Of a DNA stretch of 64,000 nucleotides, positions 1 to 8,457 are shown piece by piece. The stretch spans positions 1,517,168 to 1,581,167 of the forward strand of contig NZ_JAJIRO010000001.1 in assembly GCF_025717535.1 (NCBI RefSeq), read 5' to 3'. The notes beneath the pieces were generated by a model, which was given only the letters and a program-made list of their open reading frames with translations, searched no databases and had not been told where the DNA came from. This stretch comes from Paucibacter sp. Y2R2-4 (GTDB lineage Bacteria > Pseudomonadota > Gammaproteobacteria > Burkholderiales > Burkholderiaceae_C). A program made the translations under genes and the position numbers. The stretch's first letter is position 1. Each line of letters begins with the position of its first letter.

Positions 1-228
1 AAACCCCATTGCTATGAACTCGGGAGCAAGTCTTAAATCCAAAAACAAGACCTGTCCCTGAATTCCCTCGCCATCGCCTCTGCGCCGTCTTTGGCGCAGC
101 CTGTCACACCCAAATGCAGTCTGTCTTCGGTGGCTTGAGGAAGGAACGCGCCTTGCCTACAGTGCAGCAGCTTTAACCTATTCGGGGGCCAACATCGGCC
201 CTTTTCGATTCCAAGGTCGCCCGCATAA

Positions 229-294
229 ACACAGCCGGGGTGAAAACACAGCCGGGGTCAGGCCTTAAAAACACAGCCGGGGTCAGGCCTTAAA
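229..294. repeat. Tandem acacagccgggg repeat units
   Basis: The 12-mer ACACAGCCGGGG occurs at 229-240, 246-257 and 271-282. The last two copies extend into a 24/25-bp tandem unit that continues with TCAGGCCTTAAA. The block runs directly into the REP-like palindrome at 279-316. Positions 1-438 hold no credible gene; a degenerate REP-like arm (AAGTCTT ... AAGACCTG) is also visible at about 28-57. Confidence 0.8.
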
Positions 295-316
295 TCTCAA
301 GGCAAGACCTGACCCC
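279..316. repeat. REP-like palindrome
   Basis: The arms GGGGTCAGGCCTT and AAGACCTGACCCC are inverted with one mismatch around a short AT-rich centre. A sibling with the same arms lies at about 46938-46976. Elements of this shape are often dispersed in genomes carrying REP-associated tyrosine transposases; no such transposase is in this window. Confidence 0.7.
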
Positions 317-438
317 TCACAGCCTCAGCTGCCAGCGCTTAGCCAAGCCGCTTCGGACCCCGCCGAGTTCAGCAAGCATGCAAAACTCAATAAGCTTGGG
401 CCAGCTACGCTTGCAGACTCCAGTTCAAAGCTCGAATC

Positions 439-1188
439 TCAAGCCGCCATCATTTGAGCCACATGGGCTTCCAAGGCTTTGGGCTCGCCACGCCAAATGC
501 GGCCGAACTCTTGAGCTATCGGGTCCGGGAAGATGTCTTGCACGCCCGCTTCGATCTCGCGCACCATGGTTTGTGCAACGAGGGCTGGGCTTGCTTTTTC
601 AAATGGCACATGCTCAGCCATGCGGGTATCCACAGGGCCTGGGTAGATGCCGAACACTTGGGTCCGCTGGGCGGCCAACACCAGGCGTGTAGCCTGGGTG
701 ACCGAGTGGGTGGCCGACTTGGACGCGCTGTAAGACATGAAGGGCGGAAAGCTCACCAAGGACGCGACCGAGCTCACATTGGCAATGCCGCCCCCACCAT
801 TGCGCCCCAGGATAGGAGCAAAGGCTTGCATCATCTGCAAAGTGCCGAAGTAGTTGACGTCCATCTCGACCCGGCCGGCGCTCAGCCAACTGGGGTCCGC
901 GAAGTCCTGGCTCATATGCGCAGCAACTCCGGCGTTGTTGATCAGCAGCGTCACATCTTGCGCGCGCTCGGCGGCAGCCTGGATCTCGGCTGCTTGCGTC
1001 ACATCCAGACGCAGAGGCACCAGCTTGTCTCCATGCCGGGCTTGCAAGGCCGCCAATTCAGACACCTGCCTTGCGCCGGCGTAAACCTTGGCCGCGCCTT
1101 TGGCGAACAAAGCGTCCACCAAGGCCTCGCCAATACCGCGGTTGGCACCCGTCACCAGGGCCACGGCCCCTTCAATTTGGAATCCCAT
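439..1188 (-). CDS. SDR family NAD(P)-dependent oxidoreductase
   Basis: This is a 249-residue short-chain dehydrogenase/reductase, a cytoplasmic Rossmann-fold enzyme. The cofactor motif TGANRGIG is near residue 14, NNAG near residue 84, and the catalytic Ser-Tyr-Lys set is seen as SSVAS and YSASK. The length is normal for a classical SDR. The start has a good ribosome-binding site (AGAGGA). The gene is divergent from a TetR-type regulator, and the 98-bp gap holds two copies of an inverted repeat, so it is very likely the regulator's target. The substrate cannot be read from the sequence; such TetR-controlled SDRs often act on small carbonyl compounds. Confidence 0.9.
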   Translation of the reverse strand: MGFQIEGAVALVTGANRGIGEALVDALFAKGAAKVYAGARQVSELAALQARHGDKLVPLRLDVTQAAEIQAAAERAQDVTLLINNAGVAAHMSQDFADPSWLSAGRVEMDVNYFGTLQMMQAFAPILGRNGGGGIANVSSVASLVSFPPFMSYSASKSATHSVTQATRLVLAAQRTQVFGIYPGPVDTRMAEHVPFEKASPALVAQTMVREIEAGVQDIFPDPIAQEFGRIWRGEPKALEAHVAQMMAA

Positions 1189-1225
1189 GTTTTCAGTCCT
1201 CTGTCACGATCAAGTTCAATTCAAA

Positions 1226-1239
1226 ACAGACCGGTCTGT
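1226..1239. promoter_or_regulatory. Palindromic operator 1 (TetR-type)
   Basis: Perfect 14-bp palindrome ACAGACCGGTCTGT, lying upstream of the SDR gene in the divergent gap. The outer hexamers are identical to those of the second site at 1262-1275, which supports one regulator binding both. Confidence 0.75.
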
Positions 1240-1251
1240 CTATTTCTGGTT

Positions 1252-1280
1252 TTGACTTTAGACAGACTTGTCTGTATTGT
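1252..1280 (+). promoter_or_regulatory. tetR promoter with operator 2 in its spacer
   Basis: TTGACT (1252-1257) and TATTGT (1275-1280) are spaced by 17 bp, and the spacer is almost filled by the inverted repeat ACAGAC-TT-GTCTGT (1262-1275). A repressor bound there would block RNA polymerase directly, so autoregulation is likely. The ATG of the regulator is 7 nt beyond the -10 box, implying a very short leader. Confidence 0.7.
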
Positions 1281-1286
1281 CAACAC

Positions 1287-1865
1287 ATGGCTTCAAAAAA
1301 CACTACAGACAAAGATGCCGCCAGCGTTCGCCAGCGACTGATCGACAGTGCCGACCGGCTCTTCTACCAAGAGGGTTTCCGGGCGGTTGGCATCGACCGT
1401 GTGCTGGCCGAGGCCGGCGCCGCCAAGGCTTCGCTGTACGCCCATTTCGGCAGCAAAGATGAGTTGGTGGCCGCCTGCATAGAGCGGCGAACTTTGGACG
1501 CCAAAGCGCAAATCCTGGCCTATGTCGAGGCGGTTGAGCCCGAGCAACGGCCAATGCGCCTGTTTGACTTTCTGGTGGATTGGGTCAATCAAGACACCTT
1601 TCGCGGCTGCCCGGTGCAACATCTGGTCGCGGAGTTCCCGGAGGCCGGGCATCCGGCCCGCCAGCAGGCAAACCTGCAGCGCCAGTGGCTGCAAGGGCAG
1701 TTGGAACTCTGGTGCGGAGCAGCCGCGCTTAGCGACGCGAAGCAAACCGCCCGAGCCCTGGCCGTTTTGTTTGACGGGGCTCTCGCCGCGGCAGAGCAAG
1801 ACGGCCCTGAGCGGGCCAGCGACGCACGCTGGGCCGCTGCGCAATTGCTTGACGCTCACCGCTGA
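1287..1865 (+). CDS. TetR/AcrR family transcriptional regulator
   Basis: This 192-residue protein has an N-terminal TetR helix-turn-helix at about residues 12-58 (EGFRAVGIDRVLAEAG, then KASLYAHFGSKDEL), followed by a divergent ligand-binding region. The start is placed at ATG 1287 because it gives the usual N-terminus for the family and sits just behind a promoter; longer in-frame extensions would run through that promoter. It is divergent from the SDR oxidoreductase. The two matching palindromes between them suggest it represses both itself and the oxidoreductase. The inducer is unknown. Confidence 0.9.
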   Translation: MASKNTTDKDAASVRQRLIDSADRLFYQEGFRAVGIDRVLAEAGAAKASLYAHFGSKDELVAACIERRTLDAKAQILAYVEAVEPEQRPMRLFDFLVDWVNQDTFRGCPVQHLVAEFPEAGHPARQQANLQRQWLQGQLELWCGAAALSDAKQTARALAVLFDGALAAAEQDGPERASDARWAAAQLLDAHR

Positions 1866-1983
1866 ACCCCAGGGCCAAGAAACCCGCAGCTTCAAGGCAT
1901 AGCGCCAAAGGCCGTGGACCCCGGTGGGTCGGCCATGCAAAATAGGGCGGACCGTCGATCTCTACCCTTTCAGGAGCCGGCAC

Positions 1984-2805
1984 ATGCCAGGGTTCACGAG
2001 CAACTGCATTCCGCGAAGCATCTCTGGGCAATGGCGGCGGCTTGGGGTGATGACCTTGCTGCTGTGTCAGTGGGCGTTGGCGGCGCAAGCCGCGCCCTGC
2101 GCGCGACCGCTGCGTATGGCCATGATGGAATGGCCGCCCTACTTTTACCCCAATGAAAAAGGCGAGGCGGTTGGCGCCGATATCGAGCTGATACGCGCCG
2201 TGTTCAAGGAGGCCGGCTGCAGCCTGGAACTGGCAGAAATCGTGCCGCGCAATCGCCGCTATGCCATGTTCAAAGCGGGCGAACTCGACATCATTCCCGG
2301 CGCCTCAGACACGCCGGAGCGGCGCGAGTTTGCCTGGTTCGGCCGCGCCTATCGCATGGAAACGGTGAGCTTCTTCACACTGCCCGCCAAGCTCGCGCTC
2401 TACCGCGACATCACAGGATTTCAAGACCTGCTGAGCCGGCGCATCGCCCTGCTGAGCCTCAACGCCGGCTGGTTTGGCCCCGAGTACGAGCAGTACATCG
2501 GCCGGCTGCAAGAGGCCCGGCTGAGTTCAACTTTCGAAACTTTTGAAAAAGGCCTGTTGATGCTGATGCGCGAGCGCGGCGAGCTGATCATGGCCGACCA
2601 CGCAACCTTGCTCTTGGAAGCCAGCCGCTTGAAGATGGAGTTAGCGCCTCTGCCCTATCACCCATCCAACGCGCCCGTCCATCTGATGTTCAGCAAAAAA
2701 ACTGTCAGCGAAGAGGACGTGCAGCGCCTCAACGCTGCGCAAGAGCGGCTGGAAACACGGGGCGCGTTGCGCGCCATACGGGCGCGTTACAACGTGCAGT
2801 ACTGA
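1984..2805 (+). CDS. Periplasmic solute-binding (SBP_bac_3-like) protein
   Basis: A 273-residue extracellular solute-binding family 3 type protein. A hydrophobic leader (LLLCQWALAAQA) precedes the mature start, and the body has the family hallmarks: PPYFYPNEKGEAVGADIEL, then GELDIIPGASDTPER. ATG 1984 is chosen because CAGGAG lies 7 nt upstream; ATG 1924 and ATG 2050 are alternatives. No permease or ATPase gene is adjacent, so it may be an orphan receptor rather than part of a transporter. Orphan members of this family in betaproteobacteria often serve sensing or uptake roles that are not known. A small hairpin (TGAGGCC/GGCCTCA, 2803-2823) covers the stop. Confidence 0.8.
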   Translation: MPGFTSNCIPRSISGQWRRLGVMTLLLCQWALAAQAAPCARPLRMAMMEWPPYFYPNEKGEAVGADIELIRAVFKEAGCSLELAEIVPRNRRYAMFKAGELDIIPGASDTPERREFAWFGRAYRMETVSFFTLPAKLALYRDITGFQDLLSRRIALLSLNAGWFGPEYEQYIGRLQEARLSSTFETFEKGLLMLMRERGELIMADHATLLLEASRLKMELAPLPYHPSNAPVHLMFSKKTVSEEDVQRLNAAQERLETRGALRAIRARYNVQY

Positions 2806-2856
2806 GGCCACGACAAGGCCTCACCTCTCTCGAACACCGGGGCCGATCAGCCCGGA

Positions 2857-3235
2857 CTATTGGGTGTCGATAACCTTGACCGTCGAGTCGACCTTGCTGC
2901 TGTCCAGGATGCCCATGCCATTGGGCGTGCTGGCCCCCCATTTCTTCAGCTCGTCTTCATTGTCAAATTGCTGGGGGGCTTGAGCCCTGCCCGTGAAGAT
3001 CAGCTGAGTCCAGATGGCCTTGTATTGCTTTTCGTTCTTGCCCACATAGCCGGCCACAAAATCCTCGCGCAGCTTGCCCTCTCTTGGCAGCCCGACCTGG
3101 ACCGCCCCCTCCGAGCAAAGAAATGGTCTGGCCAAGAAACAAGGCTTTGGCCTCTTCCGCCTTGGCCTTGTTGTTCAACTGCGGTTTGACAACGACCACG
3201 GGCTCGGCCTGTGCCGCGCAAGCCAGCAAGTTCGA
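2857..3235 (-). pseudogene. Frameshifted phosphate-binding-type periplasmic protein
   Basis: Two overlapping reading frames together make one small type-2 periplasmic-binding protein of the PstS-like kind. The upstream frame gives NLLACAAQAEPVVVVKPQ and KALFLGQTISL; near position 3110 the reading must shift to the other frame, which gives LREDFVAGYVGKNEKQYKA, WTQLIFTGRAQAPQQF and SSKVDSTVKVIDTQ. Intact relatives are about 140 residues with this order. The breakpoint lies in a G-rich run, so a sequencing error is possible, but the decayed sequence upstream argues for a real pseudogene. Confidence 0.65.
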
Positions 3236-3640
3236 CAAGGCCACCAGGCGCAGCGAGCCCCAGTCGGTGCAGAATTCAAGGTAAGCACCCATGATGCCTT
3301 GCCAGGTCACTTCGGTCTTGTCGCCGCAATAGACCTGGTCGGGCATGCAATTGTCTTTGTCGGTCTCGGTGCCAGCCCAGGCATTTGCCGAGACCGACAC
3401 GCCACCCAGAGTGCCCCGGTACTGCAGATTAACGCCCTTGTGGGCCACGATCTGCCATCTACAAAGGTCGCCGGGAGGACGTATCCAGGGCTAGGCCTAG
3501 CCCGCCTGGGCGACCGAAGCCGCCAAAAGCGAGACACCCAAAGCCAGGGCATGGAGGCCCGTCGAAACTGCTTGACGCGTCGCGCACTCCGAGCACCTGG
3601 TGGAAACCATGGTGTCATTTGGATCGCGCGAGTGAAAGCC
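3236..3640 (-). pseudogene. Remnant of an exported, porin-like protein
   Basis: Reading the minus strand, a signal-peptide-like stretch (ALALGVSLLAASVAQAG) at about 3500-3560 is followed by stops. A fragment then reads NLQYRGTLGGVSVSANAWAG and CMPDQVYCGDKTEV, before merging into the phosphate-binding-type pseudogene. Alternating short hydrophobic segments suggest an outer-membrane beta-barrel, but only fragments remain and the family cannot be named. Positions 3641-3869 hold nothing recognisable. Confidence 0.4.
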
Positions 3641-3869
3641 TCGATGCGTGCCAATCACACCACTGTCCTTGCGTTTCTGGCATTTTTGTGGGCAGTTGCG
3701 CACAACTTGCCCTTGCGCAGGCATTGAAGGCGTCACAAACAGGTGCAGGAATGCAGGGCCAGCGCTCAAAGCCAGAACTGGGGATAGCCCGCAAGACCCA
3801 GCAGAACTTCACAGGCTCTAATGCCAAGCTGATATGTTTCAAATCCCTAGCGGCTAACTTGCACGGATC

Positions 3870-5531
3870 ATGCACCACACCTCTCGCTTCTTTTCTGGCT
3901 CATGGCCGCTGGCACTGAGCCTGGCTTCTTGCCTCGGCATGAGCCTGGCGCCGAGCTGGGCGCAAAGTCAAACCCCGCAGCCACAAGTGGAGGAAGCTCC
4001 GCTGCGCGCGCATCTGGCGCTGCTGGCCTCGGACCTGTTCGAGGGCCGAGGCACCGGGCAACGCGGCGGCGATCTGACCGTGGCGTATCTGGAAACTCAG
4101 GTGCAAGCGCTGGGCCTGCAGCCGGGCAACCGCCAAAGCAAGAGCTACCGCCAGCCGGTGCAGCTGATCGGGGTCAGCACCTTGTTGGAGCAGAGCCAGC
4201 TGAGCGTCAGAACAGCTCATCAAAAGCCGGCCCTTCCCCTGAGCTTTGGTACGGACTGGGTGTTTTCCACCGGCAATGGGCAGGCGCTGAATGTGTTTGA
4301 AGATGCGGAGTTGGTCTTCGCCGGCTACGGCATCAGCGCGCCGGAAGAAGGCAATTGGGACGACTTCAAGGGCCTGGATGTGCGCGGCAAGATTCTGATC
4401 GTGCTGGCCAACGACCCCTACCCCACCGAGGCCGAGCCGAACCGCTTTGGCGGCAAGGCCATGACCATCTATGGCCGGCGCGGCTACAAGTATGAGGAAG
4501 CACTGCGGCGTGGCGCCAAGGGTGTGCTGGTCATCCACAGCGAAGCCTCCACCCAAACCAGCTGGCCGGTGGTGAGCCAGGGCGCTTTGGCCGAGCAGTT
4601 CCAGCTGGCCGGCAAAGAACCGGGCCTGGCCTTGCAAGGCTGGCTGAGCGAAGGCGCCGCACAAAAGCTGTTTGCCGCCGCTGGCCTGGACCTGGCCCAG
4701 CAACGCGCCGCCGCCGAAGGCCGCGACTTCAAGCCCCAGGTCCTAGCACTCAAACTCAGCGGCAAGCTGGCGGCCCGCAGCCGCACGCTGCAGCAAGACA
4801 ATATCGCCGCCCTCGTGCCCGGCACCGACCCGCAGCTGAAAGACGAGTTGCTGATCTACAGCGCCCATTGGGACCATTTGGGCAAGCAGGTGCAGGGCGA
4901 CAAGACCGTGATCTTCAATGGTGCTGTGGACAACGCCTCAGGCAGCGCAGCACTCTTGGCCATGGCCCAGGCGGCGGTGCGCCAGCCGGCGCGGCGCAGC
5001 CAGTTGTTTTTGTGGGTGGCCGCCGAGGAGCAAGGCCTGCTGGGCAGCGCCTGGTATGCGGCGCACCCGCTTTGGCCGCTGGCCAAGACCGCGGCGGCGC
5101 TGAACCTGGACACGCTCAACTTCGTCGGCCGCACCCGCGACATCGGTGCCAGCGGCAGCGAGCGCAGCGATCTGATCGATGTGGCCCGCCGCGTTGCGAG
5201 CGACATGGGCTTGAGTGTGGCGCCGCCACGCATCGACACCGGCGGCTACTACTTCCGCAGCGACCATTTCAGCTTCGCCAAGGCCGGCGTGCCGGCCTTC
5301 TCGGTCAGCAGCGGCAGCCAGTACATCGGCGACGCCGAGAGCCTGGCCGCCAAGCGCCGCGCTTATGGCGCGCGCTACCACCAGGCCAGCGACACCTACG
5401 ACCCGACTTGGGACCTCTCAGGTATGCGCGAGCAAGCCCAATACACCCTCAATCTGGGCCGCGCTATCGCGGACACCGAGGCCCTGCCGGCTTGGAAGCC
5501 AGGCGACCCGTTTGGCGCGGTCAAGCGCTGA
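3870..5531 (+). CDS. M28 family zinc aminopeptidase, exported
   Basis: A 553-residue secreted metallopeptidase. Residues 1-31 form a signal peptide ending PSWAQ. The middle region has a protease-associated-like insert, and the C-terminal half carries the M28 zinc site: SAHWDHLG, GAVDNASGS, AAEEQGLLGS, LNLDTLNF and RSDHFSF supply the His, Asp, Glu, Asp and His ligands. All are present, so it should be active, releasing N-terminal amino acids in the periplasm or outside the cell. It stands alone, about 70 bp before the acyltransferase gene on the same strand. Confidence 0.9.
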   Translation: MHHTSRFFSGSWPLALSLASCLGMSLAPSWAQSQTPQPQVEEAPLRAHLALLASDLFEGRGTGQRGGDLTVAYLETQVQALGLQPGNRQSKSYRQPVQLIGVSTLLEQSQLSVRTAHQKPALPLSFGTDWVFSTGNGQALNVFEDAELVFAGYGISAPEEGNWDDFKGLDVRGKILIVLANDPYPTEAEPNRFGGKAMTIYGRRGYKYEEALRRGAKGVLVIHSEASTQTSWPVVSQGALAEQFQLAGKEPGLALQGWLSEGAAQKLFAAAGLDLAQQRAAAEGRDFKPQVLALKLSGKLAARSRTLQQDNIAALVPGTDPQLKDELLIYSAHWDHLGKQVQGDKTVIFNGAVDNASGSAALLAMAQAAVRQPARRSQLFLWVAAEEQGLLGSAWYAAHPLWPLAKTAAALNLDTLNFVGRTRDIGASGSERSDLIDVARRVASDMGLSVAPPRIDTGGYYFRSDHFSFAKAGVPAFSVSSGSQYIGDAESLAAKRRAYGARYHQASDTYDPTWDLSGMREQAQYTLNLGRAIADTEALPAWKPGDPFGAVKR

Positions 5532-5600
5532 GCTTTGGGGCTTGGCCCTAATGCTGCAAGTCGGTGGCAACGGTCACATGGACTCGACTAATATGGGGCC

Positions 5601-6230
5601 ATGTCACTCGCCTCTGCCACCGGCCAATTGCTGGCCGCCCTGGCCCGCCTGATCACTGGCGCACAAGGCCATTGGAAAGGCTGCCCGCCGATGGCGGAGC
5701 AGCGCATTTACTTTGCCAACCATCAAAGCCACTTTGACTGGGTGCTGATCTGGGCCGCCTTGCCCAGCGAGCTGAGGGCGCAAACCCGCCCCATCGCCGC
5801 CCGCGACTACTGGACCAGCAGCCCACTCAAAGCCTGGATCACCTCGGCGGTGTTCAATGCCATTTATGTGTCGCGCACCCGCTCCACGCCCGATGAAGAC
5901 CCGCTGGAGCCGCTGGTCGAGGCCTTGCGCCAGGGGGACTCGCTGGTGATCTTCCCCGAGGGCACGCGCTCCAGCAAAGGTGAGCCGCAGGTCTTCAAAG
6001 CGGGGCTTTATCACTTGGCCGAGCAGTTCCCGCAGGTCAAGCTGATCCCCACCTGGATCGACAATGTGCAGCGCGTCATGCCCAAGGGCGAGGTGGTGCC
6101 GGTGCCGATTTTGTGCACCGTCACTTTCGGCGCGCCGCTGCACTTGCAGCCCGGCGAAGACAAGCGCGCCTTTCTGGAACGCGCCCGCGCCGCCGTGCTG
6201 GCCCAGCAACCGGGCGGAGGCTGGGACTGA
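5601..6230 (+). CDS. 1-acylglycerol-3-phosphate acyltransferase (PlsC family)
   Basis: A 209-residue acyltransferase that should convert lysophosphatidate to phosphatidate at the inner membrane. The catalytic NHxxxxD motif is seen as NHQSHFD near residue 40, and the acceptor-binding motif as FPEGTRSSKGE near residue 117. Its stop overlaps the next gene's start (TGATG), and that gene makes CDP-diacylglycerol from phosphatidate, so the two form a phospholipid-precursor operon. It is shorter than E. coli PlsC and lacks an obvious N-terminal membrane helix, so a housekeeping or a specialised role are both possible. Confidence 0.88.
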   Translation: MSLASATGQLLAALARLITGAQGHWKGCPPMAEQRIYFANHQSHFDWVLIWAALPSELRAQTRPIAARDYWTSSPLKAWITSAVFNAIYVSRTRSTPDEDPLEPLVEALRQGDSLVIFPEGTRSSKGEPQVFKAGLYHLAEQFPQVKLIPTWIDNVQRVMPKGEVVPVPILCTVTFGAPLHLQPGEDKRAFLERARAAVLAQQPGGGWD

Positions 6231-7279
6231 TGTTGTTTACCTCGCTCACCATGCCCGGCTGGCTGACCGCCCCTAACCCCTTGAGCCGCTGGACGGCCAC
6301 CGAGCAAATCGGCCTGCTCTTTGTGACCCTGTTCGGCCTCTTGCTCTTGACCAGCATCGGCAGCTTCATCAACGGCTTGCGCGAGCAAACGCAGGCCGAG
6401 CTTGACGATGATGACGCCGCAAGCCAAGCCAGGCACTTACGCCGCCAACGCTTTGCGCGCGAGTTGAAGCTGGTGTGGTTTGGCGCCACGGTGTTCTGGG
6501 GTGCCTGGGTGTCGGGGCCGCTGGGTGCCACGCTGCTCTTCGGCATCTTGAGTTTTTTGGCGCTGCGCGAGTTCATCACTTTGCTGCACACCCGGCGCGG
6601 CGACCACCGCAGCCTGATCTTGGCTTTTTTCTTCATCTTGCCGCTGCAGTACGCGCTGACCGGCGGGCGGCACTTTGATTTGTTCTCGGTGCTGATTCCG
6701 GTCTACAGCTTTCTGGCGATTCCGGTGGCCAGCGCGCTGGCCGGTGACCCAGCACGTTATCTGGAACGTAACGCCAAGATCCAGTGGGGCATCATGGTCT
6801 GCGTCTACGGGCTTTCGCATGCGCCGGCGCTCTTGTTGCTGGAGTTTCCGGGCTATTTGGGGCGCGGCGCCTTTTTGCTGTTCTTCTTGGTGGCGGTGGT
6901 GGCCTTTGGCCAGTTTGTGCAGTTGGCGGCGAGCCGGCGCCTGCGCCGCCGCCCAGTGGCCCGGCACATCAGCCGAGAGTTCTCCATGCGAGCCTGGTGG
7001 CTGGGCAGCCTGGGTGCGGCCTTGATGGGCTCGGCGCTGTTTTGGATCACGCCTTTTGACGCGCTGCAAGCCATGGCCATGGCCTTCATTGCCGCCGGCG
7101 CCGGCAGCTTTGGCGGCCTGGTGATGCTGGCGCTGAAGCGCGACGCGGGCGTGCGCAGCTGGGGCAACCTCAGCTCCATCACCGGCGCCGTGGGGCTCTT
7201 GGACCGCATCGCCGTGCTCTGCTTCGCCGCCCCGGTGTTCTTCCATTCGGTGCGCTGGTATTTCAAGCTCTCGCTCTGA
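6230..7279 (+). CDS. Phosphatidate cytidylyltransferase (CdsA-like)
   Basis: A 349-residue polytopic membrane protein with about eight hydrophobic segments. It is expected to make CDP-diacylglycerol from phosphatidate and CTP. The C-terminal family signature is present in reduced form: LKRDAGVRSWG, then ITGAVGLLDRIAV, where typical enzymes read KRDxGxxxPGHGGxxDRxD. The start at ATG 6230 overlaps the plsC-like stop as TGATG, which implies translational coupling. A charged linker (ELDDDDAASQARHLRRQR) follows the first helix. The changed signature residues fit the subgroup found as plsC-cdsA pairs outside the main cdsA locus. Confidence 0.82.
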   Translation: MLFTSLTMPGWLTAPNPLSRWTATEQIGLLFVTLFGLLLLTSIGSFINGLREQTQAELDDDDAASQARHLRRQRFARELKLVWFGATVFWGAWVSGPLGATLLFGILSFLALREFITLLHTRRGDHRSLILAFFFILPLQYALTGGRHFDLFSVLIPVYSFLAIPVASALAGDPARYLERNAKIQWGIMVCVYGLSHAPALLLLEFPGYLGRGAFLLFFLVAVVAFGQFVQLAASRRLRRRPVARHISREFSMRAWWLGSLGAALMGSALFWITPFDALQAMAMAFIAAGAGSFGGLVMLALKRDAGVRSWGNLSSITGAVGLLDRIAVLCFAAPVFFHSVRWYFKLSL

Positions 7280-7309
7280 TTCACGGCCGCAGCCTGCGAC
7301 ACTTGCGGC

Positions 7310-7414
7310 ATGAGAATTCTTGGCATTGACCCCGGCTTACAAACAACGGGTTTTAGCTTTGGCCCGGCGCTGGCGCGCCTTCACGTCCGCTGCGCGGACA
7401 TGAGCCGCCACTGA
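7310..7414 (+). pseudogene. Duplicated 5' fragment of ruvC (34-codon ORF)
   Basis: ATG 7310 opens a 34-codon frame whose first 15 residues ([15 protein letters not shown]) equal the start of RuvC, then turns into unrelated sequence and stops. The 33 nt at 7322-7354 are identical to 7466-7498, an offset of 144 bp. The three codons before the identical block differ only at synonymous positions (AGA ATT CTT against CGC ATC CTC). Confidence 0.75.
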
Positions 7415-7453
7415 AACCCTTTCACTGTCTCACCCTTTTTCGGACTCACTCCC

Positions 7454-8002
7454 TTGCGCATCCTCGGCATTGACCCCGGCTTACAAACAACGGGTTTTGG
7501 CGTCATCGACGCTGATGGGCCGAGGCTGAGCTATGTGGCCAGTGGCACCATCAAGACCAGCGCGGTGGCGACTGGCGATCTGCCGGGCCGTTTGAAGATC
7601 ATTTTTGACGGCGTCCGGGAAGTCACCGAACGCTACCAGGCGCAGTGCGCGGCGGTGGAGATCGTCTTCGTCAACGTCAACCCGCAGTCGACGCTATTGC
7701 TGGGCCAAGCGCGCGGCGCGGCGATCACCGCCTTGGTGTCCAAGGATCTGCCGGTGTCGGAGTACACCGCCTTGCAGATGAAGAAGGCCATCGTCGGCAA
7801 CGGCCATGCCAAGAAAGAACAGGTGCAGCACATGGTGCAAAGGCTCTTGAACTTGCCGTCTGAGCCCGGCAAGGACGCGGCCGACGCCCTGGGTCTGGCC
7901 ATCATGCACGCCCACGCTAGCGTCAGCTTCGCGGCCATGAGCCGCAGCACCACCTTGCAGCGCCGCCAGCACGCGCAGTTCAAGGGCGGACGCACCTATT
8001 GA
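7454..8002 (+). CDS. ruvC: Crossover junction endodeoxyribonuclease RuvC
   Basis: A 182-residue Holliday junction resolvase that works with RuvAB in recombinational repair. The catalytic carboxylates are seen in [12 protein letters not shown] (Asp 7), [13 protein letters not shown] (the Glu) and [12 protein letters not shown] (the C-terminal Asp pair). The length is typical. The start is TTG 7454, which gives the canonical N-terminus; the ATG version of the same N-terminus exists 144 bp upstream but leads into a dead frame. ruvA and ruvB are not adjacent here. Confidence 0.93.
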   Translation: MRILGIDPGLQTTGFGVIDADGPRLSYVASGTIKTSAVATGDLPGRLKIIFDGVREVTERYQAQCAAVEIVFVNVNPQSTLLLGQARGAAITALVSKDLPVSEYTALQMKKAIVGNGHAKKEQVQHMVQRLLNLPSEPGKDAADALGLAIMHAHASVSFAAMSRSTTLQRRQHAQFKGGRTY

Positions 8003-8024
8003 TGAGTCACCGCAAAAGCCCGCC

Positions 8025-8351
8025 ATGCAAGACGATGAGATTGCCCGCCATCTCCAAGAAGCGCTGAAGTCTGGGGAGTTGAAACTGGCCGAGAGTTTCG
8101 GCAAGCCGCTGCAGGAAGACGCCGGCTGGGAGGCCACGCCGGATGGCCTGCGCATGCCCTTCAAGGTCTTGAAGAACGCCGGCATGGCGCCGCCCGAGGT
8201 CGAACTCTTTCATCGCCGTGCGGCCTTGCAAGACTCGATCACGCAGTGCAGCGACGAAGCCGAGCGACAGCTGCTGATGCGCGAATTGAGCGATTTGCAG
8301 CAGCGCATCGCCTTGCGCCTGGATGCCTTGCGCAGCAGCAGCAGACTCTGA
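8025..8351 (+). CDS. DUF1992 (DnaJ-homologue C28-type) protein
   Basis: A 108-residue protein with the DUF1992 hallmarks: a short N-terminal helix (IARHLQEALKSGEL), a GKPL turn, and LRMPFKVLKNAGMAPPEVEL. The C-terminal third is helical and likely coiled (LMRELSDLQQRIALRLDAL). It follows ruvC by 22 nt and is probably co-transcribed. The family is widespread and poorly understood; a chaperone link is only suggested by its name. Confidence 0.8.
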   Translation: MQDDEIARHLQEALKSGELKLAESFGKPLQEDAGWEATPDGLRMPFKVLKNAGMAPPEVELFHRRAALQDSITQCSDEAERQLLMRELSDLQQRIALRLDALRSSSRL

Positions 8352-8373
8352 ACTCGGCCCAGCGAAAAGTAAA

Positions 8374-8406
8374 ACGGCCGGAGCGCTGCAAGAGCGTTCC
8401 GGCCGT
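8374..8406 (-). terminator. Terminator between convergent genes
   Basis: The stem ACGGCCGGAGCGCT / AGCGTTCCGGCCGT has one mismatch and a 5-nt loop. On the minus strand it is followed by TTTTACTTTT, so it mainly serves the PEP-CTERM gene and may also stop the ruvC operon. Confidence 0.75.
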
Positions 8407-8457
8407 GACCGATCGTTAGTTCGGTGGTTCAGCAAAGCGCCCTCTCGGGCGCTCACA

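Noticed and set aside
1924..1983. Upstream ATG for the solute-binding protein
   Set aside because: ATG 1924 would add 20 residues before the signal region and has no ribosome-binding site, unlike ATG 1984.
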